A stretch of DNA of 64,000 bases from DAORHV01 sp964434575. Its GTDB lineage: Bacteria; Patescibacteriota; Gracilibacteria; Peribacterales; Peribacteraceae. Shown in pieces: positions 16,426 to 24,688 of this stretch; position 1 is the stretch's first letter; each line of letters starts with the position of its first letter. The notes under the pieces were generated by a model. The model did no database searches and was not told where the DNA came from. It saw nothing but the letters and a program-made list of their open reading frames with translations. A program made the translations under genes and the position numbers. Location of the stretch: NCBI GenBank assembly GCA_964434575.1, contig CAYSWB010000005.1, positions 1 through 64,000 of the forward strand. Reading direction: 5' to 3'.

Positions 16426-16848
16426 TTAGGAACAATGGGAGCACACGCCGCGGATTTCGCTGACGTGGGTCTTGGGAACGTAGCCGGATTTCTTGGCGAT
16501 GGCGTTTTCGATGTGGCACAACCGCTCGTCATGGAATTCCTCCGTTTTGCCGCAGTCGTCGCAGTGCAGGAAGCCGTGGTGTCCGGGCGTGTCGGGCAGC
16601 GTGCACAGGCTGAAGAGGCTTTGGTAAGGATGGCGGTGCACCGCGCCGAGCTTCACGAGCACTTCGAGTATGCGGTACACCGTCACGACGTTGATGGCGT
16701 TGCCCTTGCGTACGATCCACTGCCGGATATCGGCGGGGGACAGCGGCTTCTTGGCCGATTGCAATGCCTGCAGCACCGAGCGGCGCGTCTGCGTGTCGCG
16801 CAGCTTGTGCCTGCTCAAGATCGTGCCGATGACGTCGGAGGTCTTCAT
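16426..16848 (-). CDS. Fur-family metalloregulator (probably Zur)
   Basis: DNA-binding repressor, 140 aa. A winged helix covers about residues 5-80, with LSPADIRQWIV and NVVTVYRILEVLVKLG as the recognition region. The C-terminal dimerisation domain has structural zinc cysteines C96-x2-C99 (HCDDCGK) and C136-x2-C139 (VCSHC). First gene of an operon with a ZIP transporter and a YibE/F protein, which favours a zinc (Zur) rather than iron role. ATG 16848 gives the standard N-terminus; the promoter at 16931-16958 contains a palindrome likely to be its own operator, implying autoregulation. Confidence 0.9.
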   Translation of the reverse strand: MKTSDVIGTILSRHKLRDTQTRRSVLQALQSAKKPLSPADIRQWIVRKGNAINVVTVYRILEVLVKLGAVHRHPYQSLFSLCTLPDTPGHHGFLHCDDCGKTEEFHDERLCHIENAIAKKSGYVPKTHVSEIRGVCSHCS

Positions 16849-16930
16849 GGCGGAGAAAAGCAGACGGCAGAGGAGTTGCAAACGCCCCTATGTGTGTCTG
16901 CCGTCTTGGTGCACCCTAAGGGGAGGCGTC

Positions 16931-16958
16931 AGTATATGCAAATTTTTTGCATGTGCAA
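16931..16958 (-). promoter_or_regulatory. Promoter and candidate Zur/Fur operator for the metal operon
   Basis: On the minus strand: -35 TTGCAC (16958-16953), 16-bp spacer, -10 TATACT (16936-16931). The spacer holds a perfect inverted repeat, ATGCAAA and TTTGCAT separated by three bases (16936-16952). A further GCAAA follows the repeat. Expected leader to ATG 16848 is about 75 nt. Confidence 0.65.
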
Positions 16959-16962
16959 ATCT

Positions 16963-18621
16963 TTACTTTGCCCATTCCAGCCGCACCGCTCTGTTGCCGC
17001 GTTCGTCATGGATCCACGCTTGGATGTCCGCGGGGCGTAGTCCGTCGGTCCGGGTTTTGGGCAACGGCAAATGCCACTTTGCGAGCGAGCAGCCCGCCCC
17101 TTCCGTCGTCAGTACGTAGCGCTCCGGGATGCCGACGGTCATGCCGAGAAGCTGCCGCTCGGGGCCGACCGTCAGCAAGATGCGTGCGTCACCGCCGCAA
17201 ACGAACGGACGCGCGGTTCCGTATAGCAGCCATTCCGCACGCGGATTTTCCTGCCAAAGCCGCACGTTGCCTTCGTGCGGCGCCGACACATCGTCCCATC
17301 GAAAGTCATCCGGCAGCGTGAACAGCGGGAGGTACCCGAGTCGATCCAGTTGCTGGGCCTGGCGGCGGACGTACGAGCCGTGCTGGAAATAGAGCACGCC
17401 CAAGCACGAGTCCGACGCGATGGCGTATGTCTGGAGACAGGCGATGCCCTGTGCGAACACGCCGTAGCGGCTGTGCATCTTCCCGGCGTACACGGGGAAT
17501 TGCGTGATCCACACCATCGATATCGCCGACAGCAGCGCCGCCACGATGATCGGGCGGACGATGCGTACCGACAACACGAGCGGCAACGCGAGGCCGGTGG
17601 CCATGAGCGTGGTGTAGCGCGACTCTTCGGCCAGTTCCAGCCCCAAGCCGGCCCGCCCGTACGCTATCAGCAGCGAACACGCGATCATGAAACCGAAGTA
17701 TCCCCGCAGCGCGAGTACGGCCTCCTTGTTACGCGGCGTGATGCGCGTCATGAAAAGCAGCAGCGCCGTCGTCGCGATCACGATGCGCCCGGCCGTGACG
17801 GTGAACCTTTGGTCGGCCAAAAACATCTGCGACCACAGCATGGAGGCGAAGTGGCCCCAACGTACCCACGAGCCGTATTCCAGCGGGGACAGATGGGGCG
17901 TAGAGGCGCGGACGGCATAGCTCGTCACATACAGCGCCAGACATGCCATCCATGCAAGCGTCCACGCCAAGATCTTCCAGCGCCGCCGTGTGTCGCGCGC
18001 TTCCGCCAGCAGCAGCGGCAGAGCGGCTACCCACGTCACGATGCCGCTGCCGAAGGAGAACGTGGCAACCGCGCACACGCCTGCCGCGAGCCAGAACGAG
18101 CCGGCGCCGGCCTTCTTCCTGGACAGCAGCGTCAAGGACAGCAGGCAGCACGCGGGAATGAATATGAATAAGTAATTCATGCTCCATATCCACGTCTCCC
18201 ATTGGCGTGCAGAAAAGAGCAGAAGACTGAGTCCGAATGCCAGCGCGGCGTTGCGCCATGTCGTTTCGTAACCGCCCAGTCGCTTGCCCAGGCGCATCAG
18301 CATGGCCAGCACGGCCAGCGACAGCAGCGGCGACAGCAGCAGCTCGGCCCCCACGTTCCAGTGCGTCATACGCGCCCACGCCAGAGTGACCAGCAACGGG
18401 AAGAACGCGATGTGGTCGCTGGACGGCTGCTGCCAGAACATCTGGCTCCAGGTCGCGTCTCCATCCAGGAAAACCGACCGCATGGTCTTTACGTATTGGA
18501 ATTGCTCCACCGTCGGCAGCGTGACGCCGTACCGCAGGATCAACAACGCGACGGCTGCCATCGGCAGCGCCGCCGGCGTGTACGGCAGCAGGCGCGCTAT
18601 GCGGTCGCGCAGACGGCGCAT
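16963..18621 (-). CDS. Multi-pass membrane protein, GT-C-like, unknown
   Basis: 552 aa with about ten or eleven predicted helices in the first ~400 residues and a soluble C-terminal ~150-residue region. The N-terminal pattern has an acidic or polar loop after helix 1 (LPTVEQFQYVKTM) and a Trp-rich second loop. This resembles GT-C polyprenyl-sugar-dependent glycosyltransferases or oligosaccharide flippases, but I see no decisive motif. It starts one base after the stop of the GT2-methyltransferase fusion, so the two are cotranscribed and probably act on the same envelope glycan. Confidence 0.75.
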   Translation of the reverse strand: MRRLRDRIARLLPYTPAALPMAAVALLILRYGVTLPTVEQFQYVKTMRSVFLDGDATWSQMFWQQPSSDHIAFFPLLVTLAWARMTHWNVGAELLLSPLLSLAVLAMLMRLGKRLGGYETTWRNAALAFGLSLLLFSARQWETWIWSMNYLFIFIPACCLLSLTLLSRKKAGAGSFWLAAGVCAVATFSFGSGIVTWVAALPLLLAEARDTRRRWKILAWTLAWMACLALYVTSYAVRASTPHLSPLEYGSWVRWGHFASMLWSQMFLADQRFTVTAGRIVIATTALLLFMTRITPRNKEAVLALRGYFGFMIACSLLIAYGRAGLGLELAEESRYTTLMATGLALPLVLSVRIVRPIIVAALLSAISMVWITQFPVYAGKMHSRYGVFAQGIACLQTYAIASDSCLGVLYFQHGSYVRRQAQQLDRLGYLPLFTLPDDFRWDDVSAPHEGNVRLWQENPRAEWLLYGTARPFVCGGDARILLTVGPERQLLGMTVGIPERYVLTTEGAGCSLAKWHLPLPKTRTDGLRPADIQAWIHDERGNRAVRLEWAK

Positions 18622-18622
18622 G

Positions 18623-20023
18623 TCAGCGATGACGGAGCGTCACGACGTAGTGCAGCGGCAGGGGCGCGAACGGGATCCGCTTCACGCCGACGATCTTCAA
18701 TTCCGGCGGCAGCCAGGACTTCAGCAGCTTCAGGCTGGCGTCGTGCAGGTGCCACGGGTTCTGGATCGGCATCAGCGTGCGGCCCTTGCCCATCGAAAGC
18801 ATCCGTCCGCCACCCAAACGGGTGCACCACTTCTTGGCGAATTTGATCGCGCCCTCGTTTGGGATGCTTACCGCGGCCGTGCCGCCCGGTTTCAGCACGC
18901 GTGCGATCTCGGCCAGGGCGCGGTCGGGGTGCAGCACGTGCTCCAGTACTTCCGAGCAGGAGATTTTGTCGAACGACGCGTCGGCGAAGGTCATCGCTTC
19001 CATGTTCATTTTCAGTATGGTCGCTTTTCCTCCCAGCCTGGCGCGCGATTGCTCCAGCGCGGCGCCGGACATGTCGATGCCGGTTTTGTCGCAGTCAGGC
19101 AGGGTTGCGAGCATGGTTCCGTCCCCGCATCCGATATCCAGCACGCGGTCGCCGCTTTGCACGTCCAGCGCTTTCACGATGCCGCTCATGCGGCCTTGGC
19201 CCACCAGGCGGATGGCAAGGTTTTCGCTGTTGAAATACGCGTCGTGGTCGCATTGGCGCGAATGGCGCTCGTTCCAGCACTCGAATGTTTCCTTGGTCGG
19301 CGCGACCATCGTTCCGCGGACCGGCGAGACGAGATGGCGCAGCAGCTCGCCGAACATCAGTCCGATTTCCCTCGCCGATACCGAGCTGCGCCCGGATGAG
19401 CGCGGCCGGTGCCGGACCGGTTGTTCGGTGACCGTCAGTCCGGCTTCGCTGGCCAGCATCAGCATTTCTGCGGGCGCGAAAAAGCGGTCGCAGCGCAAAG
19501 GCAGCCGCAGCAGATCCGTGCGGCGCCAGAGTTTCAGCGGGCAATTCGCGTCGCGGTTCGGCAGGCCGAACACCAGGCAGAGCAGGGTGTTGTATGCGCC
19601 GGACATCGCTTTGCGCAGCGGGGGATCCGCGCGTTCGGCCCGCACGCCGATCACCGCGTCGTGCATGTCGAGCTTCGGCAGCATGGCTTCCAGGTCCTGC
19701 ACCATGCACTGTCCGTCGGCGTCCATCATCAGCACCAGGCCGTGACGGCTGGCGGCGATGCCGGTCCGCAGAGCCGCTCCGTAGCCGCGGTTTCGTTCAT
19801 GGCGGATGACTCGGATGCCCGAGTGCGTCAACGCGGCCGCGGCCGCTTCCGAGGCCGTGCCGTCGTCGCTACCGTCGTCGATCACCAGCACCTCGTGCGG
19901 CCAATTCTTGGATTGCAGCCAGGCCGCCGCTTCCGATGCGCTGCGGGCGATGCCTTCGCGCTCGCGGTACGCCGGCATGATGATCGAAATGCCGACGTGC
20001 GCTGGATCGTCCTGGATCGCCAT
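18623..20023 (-). CDS. Glycosyltransferase family 2 fused to SAM-dependent methyltransferase
   Basis: Two-domain enzyme of 466 aa. Residues ~10-230 are a dolichol-phosphate-mannose-synthase-like GT2: IIMPAYRER, VLVIDDGSDDGT, MMDADGQC with the DxD, and RNRGYGAALRTG. Residues ~245-466 are a class I methyltransferase with motif I VLDIGCGDG (294-302), TGIDMSG and CSEVLEHVLHPDRAL. Probably makes and modifies a lipid-linked or cell-surface sugar. The gene starts 7 bases after TATACT (20036-20031), leaderless. The membrane protein at 16963-18621 follows one base downstream. Confidence 0.9.
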   Translation of the reverse strand: MAIQDDPAHVGISIIMPAYREREGIARSASEAAAWLQSKNWPHEVLVIDDGSDDGTASEAAAAALTHSGIRVIRHERNRGYGAALRTGIAASRHGLVLMMDADGQCMVQDLEAMLPKLDMHDAVIGVRAERADPPLRKAMSGAYNTLLCLVFGLPNRDANCPLKLWRRTDLLRLPLRCDRFFAPAEMLMLASEAGLTVTEQPVRHRPRSSGRSSVSAREIGLMFGELLRHLVSPVRGTMVAPTKETFECWNERHSRQCDHDAYFNSENLAIRLVGQGRMSGIVKALDVQSGDRVLDIGCGDGTMLATLPDCDKTGIDMSGAALEQSRARLGGKATILKMNMEAMTFADASFDKISCSEVLEHVLHPDRALAEIARVLKPGGTAAVSIPNEGAIKFAKKWCTRLGGGRMLSMGKGRTLMPIQNPWHLHDASLKLLKSWLPPELKIVGVKRIPFAPLPLHYVVTLRHR

Positions 20024-20086
20024 CGTCGGAAGTATACGAAAACCGGCCGCCTCCGTATATGGAAGCCGGAGGCCGCCGGCACGCGG

Positions 20087-20971
20087 TCAGGAATGCTGCT
20101 GATGCGGGCAGCGCACGGTCAGCGAGAACGTATGGATGAGGTACTCGGGGTTCCAGCTCTGCTTGGATTTGCGCAACCCCTCCAGACCCAGGTCCTGCTC
20201 GCGGTTGAGGTGGGTGTACCGTGCGGGGATCGACTTGGCGAATTCGTTCAAAACAAACGGGTAGATGCCCGTGAACTCGGGCAGGCCCTTCTCAAAATGT
20301 TCCACGAACATGGTGTCGTTCAGCGGTTCGCCCACCGCGAAGCCCGCCAGCGTCTCGCCGACGAACACGCAGATTCCGTGCAGCCCGAACGCGTCGAAGT
20401 GCATCAGTGCTTTCGCCATCGCGGTCGCTTCGTCTTTGGCGCTGGGACTCGCCTGCGCGGCCAGCCATTGCTCTTCCATCCGCAGGCACGCGGGCACGTC
20501 GGCGGCCGTCATGGCGCGCACCGTCGGTTCCAGTTTGGCCATGCGCTTGATGAAGTTGCGTTTGCCGTCGTATTTCTTGCCCTTCAGTTCGCGGAGATCC
20601 TGCAGGTTGTACACGTAGTCGCTGTTCTTGCGTTCGTAGTGCGGCTTGCCGATGCCGGCGGTGTGGGCCAGGTGCTCCGTGATGTACGACCAGCGGATCT
20701 TTTTGCAGCCCTCCAGCGGCACGCGAAGAATCCTCGCCGGGTCCGGTCCGATGGGCGGCAGCAAGTTGAGCATTCCTTTCTCGTCGCGCAGCGACACCAG
20801 CAAATGCCCGTCGTACTCGCACCACAAGTGGTGGCGGATTTCCGCCCATGCGAACATGTCGGTGAACGTGTATTCAGAAATGCGTTGCGGATACGCCCGC
20901 AGATACTTGTCGAACAGCGCTTTGTCTTCCAGCGTGATCGGGCGGCAGCGTTCCAGGAGTTCGTTGAACAT
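20087..20971 (-). CDS. Phosphatidylglycerol lysyltransferase C-terminal-like (DUF2156) protein
   Basis: 294 aa, tandem GNAT-fold protein of the DUF2156/LPG_synthase_C group. The start CRPITLEDKALFDKYLRAYP and the later SEYTFTDMFAW are the recognisable family opening; HYERKNSDYVYNLQDLREL and KRNFIKRM are central conserved stretches. Family members transfer aminoacyl groups from aminoacyl-tRNA to lipids, but this protein lacks the MprF flippase, and many solo members have no known substrate. ATG 20971 is 6 bases downstream of TATGAT (20983-20978). It diverges from the DedA gene at 21100. Confidence 0.85.
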   Translation of the reverse strand: MFNELLERCRPITLEDKALFDKYLRAYPQRISEYTFTDMFAWAEIRHHLWCEYDGHLLVSLRDEKGMLNLLPPIGPDPARILRVPLEGCKKIRWSYITEHLAHTAGIGKPHYERKNSDYVYNLQDLRELKGKKYDGKRNFIKRMAKLEPTVRAMTAADVPACLRMEEQWLAAQASPSAKDEATAMAKALMHFDAFGLHGICVFVGETLAGFAVGEPLNDTMFVEHFEKGLPEFTGIYPFVLNEFAKSIPARYTHLNREQDLGLEGLRKSKQSWNPEYLIHTFSLTVRCPHQQHS

Positions 20972-21099
20972 GCGCCTATCATAAAGGGTCCGCGCGAGGC
21001 GGGCCCGCATGTCGGCCGCTTTTTCTCCTTCCATGCGGATCGCCGAAGTCACGGCCATACCCCGTTCGCGAGTCGTCCTTTGGGGTATACTCTCCCGGC

Positions 21100-21762
21100 A
21101 TGATTTCCATCCTGCGGAAAATCTGGCCCCTGATCTTCGTCGCATGCTTGTTCGCGGGTTCTTCGATGATCATGCAGAGCAACGGCGAATACTTCTTGGG
21201 CTTGCTCTCCAGCGTGCCGCCCTACGCCGTCATCCTCATCTATTTCTGCATCGCGCTGGCTACCGTCCTCATCCCGTTCACCAGCGTCTTGCCGTTCGTT
21301 CCGGTGGCGGTGCTGCTGCTCGGGTGGCAGGCGACGGCGCTGATCACGTTTTTGGCGTGGCTGACGGGTTCGCAAATCCTCTTCGAGCTGTCCCGCTCCT
21401 TCGCGCAACCGTACGTGCTGAAGTTCCTGCCGCGCGAGCACGTCGAGAACATCGGCAAGATGTTGGCCAAAAAAGGCCTGTCGCAAGTCCTGCTGGTGCG
21501 CATGTTCGTGCACGACGACCTCATCAGCGTCGCGTTCGCCGTTTTCACGCCGGTGACGCGCTGCGAGTTCCTGCTCGTCACCGCGCTGGCCACCGCACCG
21601 GGTGCCGTGCTGTACGCGTATCTTGGCTCCGTTCCGTTCCACTACGCCTTGGGCTTGGCATTCATGGGCGTGACCATGTTCGTGTGCTTCCTGGTCATCG
21701 ACGCGCGCAAGCACCACATCATGAACTGGCTGAAAATGAAAGTGCCGTTCGCCTGGCGTTAG
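21100..21762 (+). CDS. DedA/VTT-domain (TVP38-like) membrane protein
   Basis: 220 aa with five or six helices and the VTT (SNARE-associated) core: VLIPFTSVLPFVPVAVLLLG followed by the re-entrant region and RMFVHDDLISVAFAVF. DedA-type proteins are implicated in polyprenyl-phosphate or phospholipid scrambling and membrane homeostasis, which suits the envelope-glycan neighbours. ATG 21100 lies 8 bases after TATACT (21086-21091) with no Shine-Dalgarno. The following minus-strand gene converges with two bases between the stops. Confidence 0.85.
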   Translation: MISILRKIWPLIFVACLFAGSSMIMQSNGEYFLGLLSSVPPYAVILIYFCIALATVLIPFTSVLPFVPVAVLLLGWQATALITFLAWLTGSQILFELSRSFAQPYVLKFLPREHVENIGKMLAKKGLSQVLLVRMFVHDDLISVAFAVFTPVTRCEFLLVTALATAPGAVLYAYLGSVPFHYALGLAFMGVTMFVCFLVIDARKHHIMNWLKMKVPFAWR

Positions 21763-21763
21763 A

Positions 21764-23125
21764 TCACCACTGGCACGGCGCGGCCGCTCCCGGCGGCACC
21801 GCGCGGAACCCGAGCGTGAACTTCTCCCACCATGACCCGGCGGCCGTGAGCGCGGCGTCTTTGGTCGCGTCCGGCAGCGTGACGGTTTCGCCGGCGCGCA
21901 CGTACGTCAGCGAGAACGGCTGCCTGTTTTCGGCGCGATGGCGCGCATGCTGCCGCAGCGAGCTCCACGCCGCCCGGTATTCGTTTGGATAGTCGCTGCG
22001 CAGCATGGGATCGTTCGTTTCCACGATCTCCACCAGGTCGTCCTGGAACGCCGCCGGACCGATCCGCGGCATGAACAGGTGGTTTTCGGTGCCGGCTTCG
22101 GTGCGCAGGTTGCTGAACATCGACAGCGTGCCGATGGTCCTCAGGCCCGCGTACGGCAGCATGCAGTTCACGACGAAGAGGACGGGCAAGATCGCATGCC
22201 ATGGACGCGCTTCGCGCCGCTCGGCGGGCACCGCGTGGAGGCGGTTGCGGAATACGAACACGCACAGCCAGGCGAACGTCAGCAACACCGCGATGTTCCA
22301 TAGACGGAAGCTGAGCGTCCGCAGCCCTTCCCAACCTGGGACGAGTGATCCCGCGATGCCGATGACCGCGCATGCGGCGGCCGCCATCGCGAAGGGTTTC
22401 GGCCGCAGGTGGACGAACGTCTTTTTGAGCACGTCTTCCGGAATGAACGCCACGTACAGCGCCATCGCGAACAGCGGGAAGTCACGCATGACCTGCGACG
22501 CGAACACGTGGAACAGCACGCCGAGCGCGATGCCCCAGAACCAGCCGCGCCGCCACAGAAGCAGCAGGGGAATCAGCGCCTCGGCCAGCAGCGTCGCGCC
22601 GATCAGCACCCGCGCACCCATGTCGCCGAGTGCGGGAAGCGGCAGCCAGAATTGCTCGGTCCGCGCGTCGTTGTAGAACGTGACCGCGCAACTGGAGACG
22701 GGGTCCAGGAAGCCGGTGTTGAGTTTGTGGAAGAGGGCGCATGCGTACAGCAGGATCGCAAGCCACCGCAGCGTCGGGACGACCGAGCGCCACGCGTCGT
22801 CTTCACGCACGTCCGTCTTCCACAGGAATGCCGGCAGCAGCTTGCAAAGCAGCAGCGCGTCCACGGCCAGTACCAGCACCATGTGGTTTTCGATCATCGG
22901 AAACTTCAGCGCGGCCACGAACGCTTGCGTCAGCAGCATGAACACCAGCGCGTGGAGGTTCGGCGTCAGGAAAAAGAGCAGCGCGAACAGCGCCACGGCC
23001 ACCTGGTCGCCCAGGAATTCCACCGCGAAGCGGTCGGTGGCGTGGAAAAGCGTGCCCGCCGCCCACAGCCAGCAGAACGCGGTGAACGGCGTCAGGTCGG
23101 CGTACGAGTTCCACCAGCGGCGCAT
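21764..23125 (-). CDS. HTTM-like multi-pass membrane protein
   Basis: 453 aa with roughly nine or ten helices and a soluble C-terminal ~120 residues. The order of motifs (WLWAAGTLFHATDRFAVEFLG near the start, LLYACALFHKLNTGFLDP, then LLAEALIPLLLLWRR) resembles the HTTM domain shared with vitamin-K-dependent gamma-carboxylase and DoxX-like proteins. Enzymatic activity is not established for this group in bacteria. I chose ATG 23125 because a TATACT -10 lies 8 bases upstream on the minus strand (23139-23134). It shares that palindromic box with the divergent gene at 23149. Confidence 0.72.
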   Translation of the reverse strand: MRRWWNSYADLTPFTAFCWLWAAGTLFHATDRFAVEFLGDQVAVALFALLFFLTPNLHALVFMLLTQAFVAALKFPMIENHMVLVLAVDALLLCKLLPAFLWKTDVREDDAWRSVVPTLRWLAILLYACALFHKLNTGFLDPVSSCAVTFYNDARTEQFWLPLPALGDMGARVLIGATLLAEALIPLLLLWRRGWFWGIALGVLFHVFASQVMRDFPLFAMALYVAFIPEDVLKKTFVHLRPKPFAMAAAACAVIGIAGSLVPGWEGLRTLSFRLWNIAVLLTFAWLCVFVFRNRLHAVPAERREARPWHAILPVLFVVNCMLPYAGLRTIGTLSMFSNLRTEAGTENHLFMPRIGPAAFQDDLVEIVETNDPMLRSDYPNEYRAAWSSLRQHARHRAENRQPFSLTYVRAGETVTLPDATKDAALTAAGSWWEKFTLGFRAVPPGAAAPCQW

Positions 23126-23133
23126 GCGCGGAG

Positions 23134-23141
23134 AGTATACT
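23134..23141. promoter_or_regulatory. Palindromic -10 shared by two divergent leaderless genes
   Basis: AGTATACT is its own reverse complement. It gives TATACT on the plus strand (23136-23141), 7 bases before ATG 23149. It also gives TATACT on the minus strand (23139-23134), 8 bases before ATG 23125. Only 23 bp separate the two start codons. Confidence 0.6.
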
Positions 23142-23148
23142 GCGTCCG

Positions 23149-23667
23149 ATGCGTTTGCATTCATTCATCGCCGGATGCCTGTTGTCGCTGCCGTGCCTGG
23201 CCGCCGCGCACGGCAACGAGCATATCGTCAGCCAGACCATCGGCACGTACCTGGCCGAGTTCAGCTACGACGAAGACACCATCGTGGCAGGGGAGTTCTT
23301 TGATTTCCATTCTTCGCTCATCGACGGCGGGGTGGACGGCTGGGACTTCGCGCCCTACACCGACATCGATTTCGAAATCCGATCCGGCGATCGCGTCGTG
23401 TACACCAAGACGTTTCATACCACCGCTCTCGGGTTCGCCGGCGTCACGTTCGCGGAACCCGGCGAATACGCGTTGCTCATCCGCTACGTGGACCGTTCGG
23501 CCGTGCCCGAAAACATCATCGCCGAGGCGAACTTCCCGATGACGGTGCTGCCCGGACGCAAGCCGGCGGTGGATGCCAAATGGCGCGACATCATCCTGGG
23601 CGGCACGGCTCTGGCCGTCGCGGGCATCTACCTGGCGCCCATCCTCAGGCGCAGGCTCCGCCGGTAG
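23149..23667 (+). CDS. Secreted beta-rich protein with C-terminal membrane anchor
   Basis: 172 aa. Residues 1-20 are a signal peptide (SFIAGCLLSLPCLAAAHG), leaving a His-bearing N-terminus HGNEH after likely cleavage. The middle ~115 residues are beta-rich and Ig-like (FDFHSSLIDG, DIDFEIRSGDRVVYTKTF, GEYALLIRYV). A C-terminal helix (IILGGTALAVAGIYLAPIL) and an RRRLRR tail anchor it. The fold is reminiscent of YtkA-like or other periplasmic Ig-like domains but I do not recognise a family. Paired head-to-head with the HTTM-like gene. Confidence 0.7.
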   Translation: MRLHSFIAGCLLSLPCLAAAHGNEHIVSQTIGTYLAEFSYDEDTIVAGEFFDFHSSLIDGGVDGWDFAPYTDIDFEIRSGDRVVYTKTFHTTALGFAGVTFAEPGEYALLIRYVDRSAVPENIIAEANFPMTVLPGRKPAVDAKWRDIILGGTALAVAGIYLAPILRRRLRR

Positions 23668-23668
23668 G

Positions 23669-24079
23669 TCAGGCGCCGCTTTCCAGCAGCTCTTTCACCG
23701 CGTCCAAGGCCGCTTCCCAGCCTCCCAGCGCGTCGTCATGGTCGTCGTCGGTGACGGGCTCGGTGAATTGCTCGATGATCTTCACGGTCGTTTTCCCGTC
23801 CTTTTCATCCAGCCGATAGGTGACGGTGGCCATCGGCTCGTCGGTATCCGGATGGAACAGGCTGTGCTGCAGCAGGAGGCCCGGCTGGATCTGCAGGATC
23901 ACCCCGTCGGTGAACATCACCCCGTCGGGTCCCATCCAGCCGATGGACGAACCGACTTTCCAGTCCGACACGTACTCGCCGCCCATCTGCCGGGTGAATT
24001 CGGCGTCGTTGAACATCCGCCACACTTGCGAGGAAGGGGCGGCGATCACGACCGAGTGGTTCACGGCTGTCTTCGACAT
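23669..24079 (-). CDS. SRPBCC/AHSA1-like protein
   Basis: 136-residue START/Bet v1-like fold protein of the AHSA1 kind: opening VNHSVVIAAPSSQVWRMFND, central YVSDWKVGSSIGWMG, and a late WEAALDAVKELLE helix. Such proteins bind hydrophobic ligands or act as Hsp90-activator-like modules; no ligand can be assigned. ATG 24079 follows TATGAT (24091-24086) by 6 bases, whereas an upstream in-frame start would run through that promoter. It lies downstream of the DUF1801 gene on the same strand. Confidence 0.8.
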   Translation of the reverse strand: MSKTAVNHSVVIAAPSSQVWRMFNDAEFTRQMGGEYVSDWKVGSSIGWMGPDGVMFTDGVILQIQPGLLLQHSLFHPDTDEPMATVTYRLDEKDGKTTVKIIEQFTEPVTDDDHDDALGGWEAALDAVKELLESGA

Positions 24080-24095
24080 GCGCCGATCATAGCAG

Positions 24096-24470
24096 TCATC
24101 CCATCCACAGCGCGCCGTTCTCTTCCACATCTTTGTACCGGTGCATGGCGATCTTCCTGATCAGCGCTTCCGGCAGGGGTTGATCATACGGGAATTGAAT
24201 CGTGTCTTTCCCGGTCACGTACTCCTCCAGTTCTTTTGTAAACGGCTTCAGCGATGCGCGCGTCGGCATGAAGTTCATGTGCGTTTTGTGGGCGTTGTAC
24301 GCGAACAGGATCCGCTTGCCTTCCAAGATCGGTGACCGCCATTTGATGCCCTCGGTCGCCGTGGGCGCGACGCTTTTCAAAATGGAGCGCAGCAACTTCA
24401 AATGCTCCTGCGCCTCCGGGCGCGCGTCCTCGATGTACCTGTCCACGGCCGTTGCTCCGATCTTGACCAT
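24096..24470 (-). CDS. DUF1801 family protein
   Basis: 124 aa. Family-like core: AVDRYIEDARPEAQEHLKLLRSIL, then EGIKWRSPILEGKRILFAYNAHKTHMNF and the C-terminal LIRKIAMHRYKDVEE. DUF1801 (YdhG-like) proteins have a small alpha-beta fold and no settled function; some are described as iron-chaperone-like. Cytoplasmic, no signal. It lies immediately downstream of tRNA-Glu on the same strand with 16 bp between it and the tRNA 3' end, so it could be cotranscribed with the tRNA. Confidence 0.8.
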   Translation of the reverse strand: MVKIGATAVDRYIEDARPEAQEHLKLLRSILKSVAPTATEGIKWRSPILEGKRILFAYNAHKTHMNFMPTRASLKPFTKELEEYVTGKDTIQFPYDQPLPEALIRKIAMHRYKDVEENGALWMG

Positions 24471-24486
24471 AGAGGAGAAGTAGAAT

Positions 24487-24561
24487 TGGCAGCCCCAGGG
24501 GGAATTGAACCCCCGTTAACGGATTGAAAACCCGCTGTCCTAACCATTAGACGATGGGGCC
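24487..24561 (-). tRNA. tRNA-Glu (anticodon UUC), CCA encoded
   Basis: Read on the minus strand, the 5' end at 24561 gives GGCCCCA, pairing with TGGGGCT to form a 7-bp acceptor stem. The D-arm is GTCTAATGGTTAGGAC, the anticodon loop TTTTCAA holds TTC, and the T-arm is GGGGGTTCAATTCCCCC. A discriminator G and an encoded CCA end the gene at 24487. The only tRNA seen in the window. Confidence 0.95.
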
Positions 24562-24635
24562 GCAAAGATCGGCAGGCGCAAGTATAAGCCATTGGACCGT
24601 CCGCGCAAACTATGTTGCTTGGCATTTTGCCGCAA

Positions 24636-24664
24636 GTGACATTGGCGGGGGCTGTTGCTATAGT
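24636..24664 (+). promoter_or_regulatory. Promoter of the 24689 membrane gene
   Basis: GTGACA (24636-24641), 17-bp spacer, TATAGT (24659-24664). It gives a leader of about 18 nt to ATG 24689. The match to TTGACA is partial. Confidence 0.45.
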
Positions 24665-24688
24665 TCGAGCCAACTTTCCTCGCTTGTC

